A stretch of 64,000 nucleotides of DNA, from positions 147,987,841-148,051,840 of the forward strand of contig OY992537.1 in assembly GCA_963921195.1 (NCBI GenBank), in the 5' to 3' direction. Position 1 is the first letter of the stretch; each line of letters begins with the position of its first letter. The translations under genes and the position numbers were made by a program. This document shows, piece after piece, positions 56,013 through 64,000 of this stretch. The notes under the pieces were generated by a model. That model was not told where the DNA came from. It searched no databases and saw only the letters and a program-made list of their open reading frames with translations. Source of the DNA: Pegoplata infirma (lineage: Eukaryota; Arthropoda; Insecta; Diptera; Anthomyiidae).

Positions 56013-56580
56013 ATACCGATTTTTGTATATTAACGTTGGTTGTCCAGGCCGTTCCAACGATTCTGGCATTTTTGAGGCATCATCTTTTAAGCACAAGCTA
56101 AAAAATTCACTTTTAACAAACAACAAAATTTGCATAAATGGTACCGATGTTCCTGTTGTCATCTTAGGCGATTCTGCTTTTAGATTGTCTCAATCATTGA
56201 TGAAGCCGTATCCCTTTCACATATCTTCAACTGAACGTGAAAAGAACTTCAACTATGCACTATCTAAATGCCGCAGGGTGGTCGAAAATGCTTTCGGTCA
56301 TTTAAAAGCACGATTCCGAAGAATCGGTAAAGGTGTGGACAATAAATTAAAAAATGTTAATAAAATTATAAAATGTTGCTGTGTCTTGCACAATTTTCTA
56401 AATGACCATAATGATCATATAAATGAGACGTGGATACAAATACAAAAAAATTACGAAAACAACCGAAATATTCAACAGCCAGATACAGACGAGTTTATTT
56501 ATGATGTACATCGACGAGGTGAAGAAATAAGAAGTGCAATATCATCATATGTTAATGATGAATTGCAAGAATCTTTGTAA
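56013..56580 (+). CDS. Harbinger transposase exon 4 (catalytic core and C-terminus)
   Basis: 189 codons, open to the stop at 56578. It begins YRFLYINVGCPGRSNDSGIF, with GDSAF (second Asp, 262) and RRVVENAFGHLK (third, Glu300), a 37-residue spacing typical of the family. The C-terminal tail is less conserved. A 61-bp intron separates it from exon 3 (AATATTTAG acceptor). The part from Met at 56023 is the longest continuous frame of this gene. Confidence 0.88.
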
Positions 56581-56632
56581 ATATTTATTTAATTAATTGA
56601 AATAAAACACAAAAATACGATTTTTTGTAAAT

Positions 56633-57269
56633 TTATTTGTTTTGATTAATTGCTTTCAACAATTCAGTAAAGTTGTTGGAAATATTGTAAGAAATGTTTC
56701 GAAGTATTTCATTGCGCTCTTTTTCTATATTGTTGGAATCCATCTGCAAAGATAAATATTTGTCGTCTGGCGATTAAATTCATTTTTGATCATTTGATTT
56801 GATTCTTCTATTTTTAGTAAAACTTTATTTTGCTTTTTTTGCTTTTTTAGGAGTCGGTTCCAAAATATCAATATCGGGTCCAGTCTGATTTAAAACATTT
56901 TGTGTTTCATCAATATAATCATCCAGACTGTCCTCAAGTACTTCCATTTCATATTCCTCAGCCTCATCCCAGGGTATGCAGCAGCTAAAAGTTATAAAGT
57001 TGTTCACTTGGCTTTTTTGTGGGCTCAAAAACTGGACCAACATTTTCTATTTGTATACAAAAATTTCACTAATACTATCACATATTTAAATTAGAATAAT
57101 AACAAAATCAAATAAGAATCACTAATACTGTGGCATTTTAGAACATTTTGTGACAAAAAATGTTGGTCCAAGATTTGAGTTTTCTCCAAAAATTGAATAA
57201 GTCTCCACTGCCATCTCTTTCTTAATATACTCTTTGCCTCATCCGTAGTTTTATTTGTAAAAAAAGATT
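56633..57269 (-). pseudogene. Harbinger accessory (Myb/MADF-like) gene, 3' part, fragmentary
   Basis: Convergent with the transposase. Minus-strand pieces: 57269 down to about 57100 after a TTGTTTCAG acceptor (ESFFTNKTTDEAKSILRKRW...); 57043-56825 (WDEAEEYEMEVLEDSLDDY...PTPKKAKKAK, acidic then basic); and a last exon 56743-56633 after TTTGCAG (MDSNNIEKERNEILRNIS...). This order and position fit the second Harbinger gene, whose product binds DNA and helps import the transposase. Joining of the pieces is unclear and the 5' half is absent or unrecognised. Confidence 0.5.
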
Positions 57270-57301
57270 CTGAAACAAGAAATAAATTAGCTTTAATATA
57301 G

Positions 57302-57601
57302 TTTATCTTTTTTACAGCGTTACATGGACACGTGATTTTTTCTTTGAGGTTTTGGGGTCGCTAAACTAAACTTTGGGAAAGTTTCATTTTGGTGGGACAA
57401 GTATTTTAGTTCCAAAAGTGGTGACCATGAAAAAAAATTTAGACTGGTTGGGTTCTTACTAGGGTGATCAAATATTCGACTTTTTTCAAAACCCGGTTTT
57501 CGAATAATTCGATAATGAACAGTTTAAAAAAAAACGGTTTCGGGTTTTTAAATTGACAAAAAACCGGTTGAACCGGTTTTTTCGGTTTTTTGCAAAATAA
57601 A
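57302..57601. other. Unassigned stretch with CCGGTTT repeats
   Basis: 57460-57601 starts TAGGGTGATCAAATATTCGA and contains several AACCGGTT / CGGTTTT motifs. It looks like the left end of another hAT-like MITE; the right end could not be located. No coding. Confidence 0.3.
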
Positions 57602-58098
57602 CACTTTTGCCAACTATTTTTAACCAAAAACCTCTAGATTTCACGAAAAAAGCGCTAGAAACCGCCAAAAATTAATTTAGCGGGGAAAATTTAAAATTTT
57701 CCCGCTAAATTACAAAAAAAAAAGCGCTGAAAACCGAAAAACTTGGCATTTTTGATTAACAAAAAAGAAAAATTTAAAAAAAAACTCCAAATTATTTTTA
57801 CTACAAAAATTTACTATCCATTAAAAACGTGCAAGAAACGGTCGAAAAAATTTTAGCGGGAAAATACAAAATTCTCCCGCTAAATTACAAAAAAAGCGCT
57901 AATTTCGACAAACTTGGCGTTTTCGATTGAAAAAAAAGAAAAATTGGAAAAAAAACTCTAAATTTGTCCCACTAAATCCAAATAAAAAGCGCTAGATTTT
58001 CCGCTAAAGCACCGTTCCCGCTAAAACCAATTTTCCCCCGCTAAATCCAAACAAAAAGCGCTAGATTTAGCGGGAAAACCTCCAACTTGGCAACAGTG
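57602..58098. mobile_element. B6, B MITE
   Basis: 497 bp, ends CACTTTTGCCAAC (one base changed) and TTGGCAACAGTG, TSD AAAATAAA (57594-57601, 58099-58106). Confidence 0.88.
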
Positions 58099-58106
58099 AA
58101 AATAAA

Positions 58107-58592
58107 TTAAACAATGACGACCACGGCCAAAGCAGAGATTATCAACAAAATCGGTATACACCATTTCAAATTTCTAAATATTTTTAGAAATGTTCAATTT
58201 TATTTAAAAATGTTCTAATTATATTTCAGAAATTTTTATTTATATTTCTAAATTTCCATTAAAAAATGTTTCAAAAATGTTTAATTGTATTTCAGAGGTT
58301 TCTATTTGTACAAATTGTAATGCAAATGAAAATTTCTGAAATACAAATGGAAATTTCTGAAAACCATGTTGAAAATTTTGAAACAAACGAAAAATTTTGA
58401 AAAAATACCAATATTTCGAGGTGTTTTAAACGGAATGACAAACTTATATACCCTCTATCACTATAGTGGAGGGTATAAAAATAAAACAATGCAAAAAAAT
58501 GTTCTTTTTTTTTGTTTGTAGTTCTTATTATAATTTTACTTTGGGTTCCTTTTTTGAGTTTAAAATCGAAAAGTTCCGAACAAAGTGAAAAC
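58107..58592. other. AT-rich stretch with TTTCTAAAT repeats and an M end fragment
   Basis: 58180-58390 repeats ATTTCTAAATTTCCATT-like phrases as in 26040-26220. 58430-58480 holds the M terminus (ACAAACTTATATACCCTCTA ... GTGGAGGGTATAAAA). The 123-aa minus ORF at 58292 is not supported as a gene. Confidence 0.4.
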
Positions 58593-58917
58593 AAGTAAAA
58601 AGTTAAATTCGACCTTGCGAATGTACTGATAACCTCCACAATGTAAAAAAAGTTTATTTGCAAAAAAACAAAAAAAAAAAAATGTTTAAAAAATCTGCAA
58701 AAAAATTTTATGGTGACAAAAAAAAAAAAATCTGCGACAAATTTTTTGTTGTAAAAAAATATGTTTGTACTTCTTTAAATCCCATTCGGTGAACAATTCT
58801 GTTCACATGTGTCAACCAAATGCCGAATTAAAGCATTTTGTATTTTTAGGTTATGTTTCGATGAGTTACAAACGGAATGACAAACTTATATATACCCTCT
58901 ATCACTAAACAGGAAGG
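58593..58917 (+). repeat. M3, short copy of the M repeat
   Basis: AACAAGTAAAAAGTTAAATT at the left and ACAAACTTATATATACCCTC at the right, with the middle third missing compared with M2. Confidence 0.55.
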
Positions 58918-59157
58918 TATCCCATAACTTACACTCCGATTGTCCTGCACTTTTAATATGCTAAGTATACAGGAACAAAATCTAAGATTTACCGGTTTTT
59001 TTATCGGTTATCGTGGCGGTTAAAGGGGGGAAATGGAAGGGTGAAAAACGGGATTTTTTCGTATTTCTTCCAAAGGAACTATATAAACATTATATATGGA
59101 TGGAAATGGTGTGTCGGAAAATATAACGTAATATTAGCTCAGTGTTAAAAATATGTA

Positions 59158-60297
59158 CAGTGACTCAAACTAATAATGGAACAGAATATATTTGAAAGCA
59201 GTTCTGTAAAGGAAAAGTTATAAATACTAAACCATATTATTACCAATCGACTATTTTTGAAATAAAAAATGATATATAGAAAATTTTTTAAGCTTTAATT
59301 AAAGCTTAATCCAGATTAAGCAAATATTAAACAAGATACGAGGGTCACAGTGGAAAATGAAATTATTTATAGATATTTTTAGAACTTCAAATTCTGATTA
59401 ATTTTTATTAAAAAATAAAAATTGTTTTATTCGAACTTTAAAATATTATATTTTGAGGATGTTTATTCTGGCTCGAGGTCATTATTTTCTTTACTAATTA
59501 AAACCATGATATTCTCATAGCATAATTTTCAAGAAAATTATTTTTTTGTTTTAAATTTATTTAAAAATTATTTAATTATTTATTTAAAAATAATTTTCTT
59601 GAAAATTATACTATAAGAATATCATGGTTTTAATTAGTAAAGAAAATAATGACCTCGAGCCAGAATAAACATCCTCAAAATATTTTTTAGAACATTTTTT
59701 AAAAATATGAAACACTAAAAATTTAAAAAATGCTCCAGTAATTTTTATGCAGTTGAAATTTTTGAAATACAGTTGAATATTTTTTACCTCCAACTCTTTG
59801 ACCACCAATTTTTGTAAACAAAAAAAAATTTATTATTCTATTATCTCATTACTACACTCTTAAGTGTACTAAAATTAATAAACAATAAAATAGTTTCTTT
59901 GTTTACAAAAAATTGAGTTGGACGTAAAAACATGCGGATTTCTTCTACTGTATTTAAAAAAATTATTTTTTTTGTTTGGGTTGTTGGATGAACTAGCTGA
60001 TAACTGAATAAAAGATTTTAAATTATTTTTTTAAATTTTTAATGTTTTAACTTGTAAAAAATCGACTTAAAATATATATTTAAAAAAATTCTAAAAAAAT
60101 ATATAAAAATAAATTCGTATCTAATTTAATATTTGCTCAACCAGGACGCTATTAAGCTTAAATTAAAGCTTGAAAAATTATATCCTACTTTTTTTCAAAA
60201 ATAGTCGATTGATAATAATCAGGTTTAGTATTGATAACTTTTCCTTTAAAGAACTGCTACCAAATATATGCTGTTCCATTATTAGTTTGAGTTACTG
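59158..60297. mobile_element. Tc1/mariner-like element with ~150-bp TIRs
   Basis: Left CAGTGACTCAAACTAATAAT, right end (reverse complement) CAGTAACTCAAACTAATAAT; the similarity extends past GGAACAG, TTAGTATT/AATACTAAA and AGTCGATTG. TA precedes the left end; the right TA is lost. The interior is AT-rich with a second inverted repeat. No transposase. Confidence 0.65.
59458..59678. repeat. Inner inverted repeat, ~90-bp arms
   Basis: GGATGTTTATTCTGGCTCGA at the left and its complement at the right, arms pairing almost perfectly through TTTCTTGAAAATTA with a ~40-bp loop. One arm also occurs at 26640-26730 inside T. Confidence 0.75.
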
Positions 60298-61913
60298 TCA
60301 CTGGCTACGTTCACACTACAAGAACTTACCATGGTAAGTTGAGATGATTTTGTGATACATATTTCTTTATGCTAGTACAATTTGAGATGATTTTGTAAAT
60401 CACTATGTGATTTTGTTCAATAGAAAAATCACAGTGATTTTAAAATCACGCAAGATGTACAGCATTACACGTCCAATATTTTTGCGTGATAATATCGACC
60501 CCGAAATCACCAATTCTGGGAAATAGTTGATAAGAGTGGTCAAGGGTAGTTAACATGTAAACCTCCCTTAACTTTTGTGCCGCTAAACCGATATCGATAA
60601 AATCCAATACCAAACTTTTGGAATCAACAGCAAGAATATATGGAAAGTTACAGTCATATCCGTGGAATTATTTGGACCACTAAGTACACGGTATAAAAAT
60701 TGCTTCAAAGTGCAACTTTTTCCCTCAATGGTCTAATCGTGCCATTTCCACATGACATCTTCGTGCCAAACTTCAAACAGAAGTAAATGGAATTCCTTAA
60801 TACATGGAAGAAATTCTTACCGCCAAAGAAACTTTCCAATTTACCAATTAGTTAATCAATTTATCATAAAAATGGCGATATCTCGAAAACTAAGCCAGAA
60901 AGAGCAAAATGGAGGCCATTCTTGGTTTTTTGAATATCCATAGTATCGCTGGCCCTCTTCACACGTGTGGACTCCCGAAATTTTGGATCATAAACTATAA
61001 TGACCCTTAAGAGATCCAACTGGGTCTGGGCCCATCGAGTCCGAACCCAATTGTAACTTGACCCAATCGGGTCCTCAAATGTGTATGAACTAAATTGAAA
61101 TAAAATTTGTCCTATTTTTTGGTTCAATTTGGCATAAAATTAAATAATCTTTTTATTCCTTATTTTTAAGAAAAATATGGACTAAAATGAAGAAAAATAT
61201 GGCAATTGAGCTAAATTATTATCAATTTGCCTTGAATTTAGTTAATTTTCCCATTTTTAGTTAATTTTTTTTCTGAGTGTCGAGTCGAGTCTGGCAACAT
61301 CGCCGACATGGCTGACGACCTTATCGACCTCGACGTCTCTCCAAACACTTCCCAATTATGGGAGTTGTAAGTTTTTATAGTAAGTTCCGCCATATTGTTC
61401 TAAAAAAAGGAGGTTTTTTAATAACCACTAATAAAACAGCAAAGATTAAGAGCAGTCCCTGTGCTAATAATTGTGCCAAAAATCTTAAATTAACAGTGTG
61501 TTTTATTTTGTAATTACAAGTGAGTATTGCCATACAATTTCACTCTCCTTTCTTGGCTGGTTAATTAACACTGTTGTTAAATAGATTTGGGTTACATTCC
61601 ATGTAACCACATAACCCTTGAATCGGTCTGTCTTGGTTCCGCCAAACAAAGATTAAGGTCAGGATAAAGCTGAAAAGTGTTCATGGTCCTTCGATATCAA
61701 AAAAAAAAAAGAATCGGTAAAAGCTAAATTTAATTTATTAAATTATAATACAAAAAGTACCTTTTTTATTATAATAATTTTTACCCTTTTTATCAGTACA
61801 TTTTATTTCATAAAAGTGGTCATTTGATAAAAGGTTGGCAACTCGGTTTTGTTTTCATCGAAACAGATTAAAAAAAAATCAATCAGCCGTAAGGAGAAGA
61901 GAATATTTATTGA
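60298..61913. other. Unassigned AT-rich DNA with K and M fragments
   Basis: 60570-60690 resembles part of M2 (CTAAACCGATATCGATAAAA, CAATACCAAACTT). 60866-60985 is one arm of K (ATATCTCGAAAACTAAGCC). Nothing coding was recognised in the rest. Confidence 0.4.
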
Positions 61914-62673
61914 TCTATATATATAATTTCCCTATTTGTGTGTTCTTCTTTTTTTGTCTATCCAGAGCTTTTTGAAGCCCACTGATGAGCTACAAAGCTG
62001 AAAATTGGCATGCATATAGTAAAACACCTGGGACAGATCCTAACGTAGCCGGATTTTTGATTTTTTGCCTGTGGGCAGAGAAATAAGCGGAAAAGTGGGC
62101 GTGGCAAAATTCAATTTTTTGACATTTTTGCTAAATTTAAAGCCCCCAAATGACTTAGGAAGCTGAAAATTTCCTAGAATATAGTCGTAACGGTGGCGCA
62201 TATTCCCAAGTAGTCGGATTTAAAATTTTCGCAATGTGGGCGGAGAATTGAGGGGAAAAGTGGCGTGACAAAATTGTGATTTTTTAACATTTTTACTTCT
62301 TTTGAAGCCCCCAAATGACTTAGGAAGAGGACAATTGCATAGCATTTAGTTCTTACAATGAAGAATATCCTGAAGTAATCGGATTTAAATTATTTAGACT
62401 GTGGAAGGAGAATTAAGAGAAAAATGGGGCGTGGAAAAATTGTGTTTTTAATATTTTAACTAATTTGAAGACCCCCAATGACCTATGAAGATGAAAATTG
62501 ACATTTTTGCTTTTTTTAAAGTCCTCTAATGACTTAGGAAACTGAAAACGGCGAGTAACAAAATTCGGATTTTTAACATTTTAACTTCTTTTGAAGCCCT
62601 CAAAGGAAGCGGAAAATGCAAAGCGAATAGTGCTTACGATGTAGAATATCCTGAAGTAATCAGATTTGAGGGG
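61914..62673 (+). repeat. HL4, Helentron-like repeat, 5' part
   Basis: Begins CTATATATATAATTTCCCTA like HL2 and stays close to it for ~750 bp until interrupted by V1 after GTAATCAGATTT. Confidence 0.5.
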
Positions 62674-62907
62674 GTTAGAGCACAAGGGGTTCAAGTGCCT
62701 TATATTTAATAATGAGAAAAAAGAGGTTAAAGTTAAATTGCAATAAAAAATGTTAGATGCTATCTAGGATATTATTTTTTAGTTAATAGAGATCCTGAGA
62801 TATATTTTAATCTAACAAGTCAAAAAAATACCATATTTTGCAAATGCAAGAACCCAAAAATTGCCTTTGAAGTAAGTAAGTCGCACTTATACCCCTTGTG
62901 CTCTAAC
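62674..62907. repeat. V1, inverted-repeat element ending GTTAGAGCACAAGGGG
   Basis: GTTAGAGCACAAGGGGTTCA at the left, ATACCCCTTGTGCTCTAAC at the right, 234 bp. It interrupts HL4. The middle is unrelated AT-rich DNA. Confidence 0.6.
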
Positions 62908-62997
62908 TTTTTTTATAAATTTCTAAATTTATGAAAAAAAAGTTAGTAATACGTAAAAGAAAAACCACATTTTATTACGAAAATCTTTAATGGTTCT

Positions 62998-63135
62998 TTG
63001 TTTCATTTTTTAGTCGTCATAATCAGATTCCATGACATCATCGGGCTAATCTTCATCTTCATTAGGGCGTCCCGTCAAATCTAAACTTTTGAATTTCGTG
63101 CTGTAATACCTGCCGAACGATGGCCACAGAGTAGC
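62998..63135 (-). pseudogene. Unrecognised coding-like C-terminal fragment
   Basis: On the minus strand the frame reads LATLWPSFGRYYSTKFKSL, then an acidic tail with one stop inside (NEDED stop PDDVMESDYDD) and a final stop. Codon structure and the acidic end look like a real C-terminus, perhaps of a transposase, but I do not recognise the family. Confidence 0.3.
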
Positions 63136-63185
63136 TAATTGTGGGAAAATTTATGAAAAATGTGTGCGAGGTCATCTTTAGTTTA

Positions 63186-63775
63186 GTCGGCAACCAGCGG
63201 TCAAAATTTAAAAAATTACGTTTTTGGACCAAAATTCACATGAAAATTATTTAACCAAATCTGGCTAAAAAATAAGGAACTTTTGGGTACTTTATTAGAA
63301 AAATATTTAAAAAATTCCAAAATAGCGATTTTGGTCCCCAGATGCTGATTTACAAACATAAAAAATATTTTTTAACCAAATTTGTCTTAAAAGTCGAAAA
63401 ATGTTGAGTAGTTTATATAAAAAATATATATAAAATATAAAAACACGATTTTGGTCCAAAAATGGTGATTAGCATCTGTGGACCAAAATCTTTGATCAGC
63501 ATTTTTGAACCAAAATCGTGTTTTTTATATTTTTTTAATATATAACATGCTTTACATTTTCAAAGTTTTGAGACCAATTTGTATAAAAAAAATTATTTTT
63601 ATGTTTAAAAATCAGCATCTGTGGACCAAAATTTTTTTTGTATTTTTTTTAAATTTTTCCTGTAAGGTACGCAACAATTCCTAATTTTTGAGCCGGATTT
63701 GGTGAAAAAATTTGGACATGAATTTTGATCGAAAAACGCCATTTTTTTAAATTTTGACCGCTGGTTACCGACCTA
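63186..63775. repeat. W, ~590-bp imperfect foldback repeat
   Basis: Arms AACCAGCGGTCAAAATTTAA and its complement at the two ends, CATCTTTAG / CTAAGATG outside. Inside, TTTTGGTCCA and GATGCTGATT recur in both directions. No TSD determined, no coding. Confidence 0.6.
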
Positions 63776-63866
63776 AGATGTTCTTGCAAAATTTTATTAC
63801 TATTAGTACACGAACTTCTAGGACTGCAACCACTTTGTTCACGTAAAAAATTAATTTTTAATAATT

Positions 63867-63916
63867 GCTTGGAGCACAAGGGGTTTAAGTGCTCATATAC
63901 CCCTTGTGCTCCAAGC
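63867..63916. repeat. V2, 50-bp palindrome with GAGCACAAGGGG
   Basis: GCTTGGAGCACAAGGGGTTT followed almost directly by its complement. Same ends as V1. The window closes with GAGCTCTTGTGCT (63988-64000), possibly a further copy. Confidence 0.65.
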
Positions 63917-64000
63917 AAAACAGGTATTTTAGTAACAAGAGCTAAAAATTGTCGCCATATCTCGCTAACGAATAAGAATTTTACATTGAGCTCTTGTGCT

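Larger units (their letters stand above)
47323..56580 (+). pseudogene. Harbinger transposase gene, four exons, broken
   Basis: Exons inferred from reading frame, splice sites and family alignment: exon 1 47323-47903 (with B4 inside), exon 2 47965-48363, exon 3 55849-55951, exon 4 56013-56580. All three introns have GT..AG ends (GTAAGT, GTAAGG and GTAATT donors). Removing B4 plus one TSD and allowing for one missing base in exon 2 predicts about 397 residues, normal for HARBI1-type transposases (about 350-400). The N-terminal half holds the helix-turn-helix region; the DDE catalytic residues are Asp175, Asp262 and Glu300. Family role: cut-and-paste of TTA-flanked elements, with a Myb-like partner for nuclear import and DNA binding. 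As it stands it cannot make a full-length protein. Confidence 0.85.
43269..57300 (+). mobile_element. Harbinger DNA transposon, invaded by many elements
   Basis: The left end is placed at TACTATGTTTAGACC after TTA in an H unit; GTTTAGAC also occurs in the X MITE TIR. The transposase gene runs on the plus strand (47323-56580). A convergent minus-strand gene fragment (56633-57269) fits the second protein (Myb/MADF-like) that Harbinger elements carry. I did not find the right TIR before 57500; it may be deleted. Own non-coding DNA includes 43270-43505 and 47283-47322. Confidence 0.65.

Overview
The window looks like intergenic or heterochromatic DNA from an AT-rich insect genome, most likely a higher fly (Diptera). 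That is inferred from the transposon families: jockey-clade and LOA-clade non-LTR retrotransposons, many hAT-like MITEs, Tc1/mariner, pogo and Harbinger DNA transposons, and DINE-1/Helentron-like repeats. I found no host protein-coding gene, tRNA or rRNA. Essentially everything recognisable is a mobile element or the remains of one, and many are inserted into each other. Boundaries were read from terminal inverted repeats (TIRs), target-site duplications (TSDs) and, in several cases, a paralogous uninterrupted copy elsewhere in the window.

Layout. 1-16130: three copies of a Helentron-like repeat (HL). HL3 is split twice. First, a hAT-like MITE (A2) holds a TTA-flanked MITE (X2), which holds a complete 4.8-kb jockey-type retrotransposon with both ORFs intact. 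Second, a nest J > G1 > L > M1 > N ends in a hAT transposase relic. 16130-23300: tandem or inverted H repeats cut by four copies of G, a TIR family with a 4-bp TSD. 23300-29550: small foldback elements, a hAT-like element (T), and a nearly perfect 2-kb palindrome. 29600-31870: a decayed PHD-finger ORF1 of a non-LTR element, split by two MITEs. 32370-42600: an H repeat holding a Tc1-like foldback element that itself contains D, E, F, a pogo-like MITE and a tandem pair of B MITEs.

43270-57300: a Harbinger element. Its transposase gene can be followed through four exons (predicted about 397 residues, with D, D and E catalytic positions present). It is broken by a MITE in exon 1, by a 1-base frameshift in exon 2, and by a 7.5-kb intron that has taken in a complete LOA-type retrotransposon (two intact ORFs, 12-14 bp TSD). 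Just upstream, its leader region holds the deepest nest in the window: Harbinger > B3 > C2 > R1 > C4 > R3 > retrotransposon tail. 57300-64000: another B MITE, a Tc1-like inverted-repeat element, an HL copy, and short inverted repeats built on a GAGCACAAGGGG motif.

The two complete retrotransposons look young and possibly competent. Most DNA elements are non-autonomous and would need transposases supplied from elsewhere in the genome. No antiviral, CRISPR or toxin system is present.
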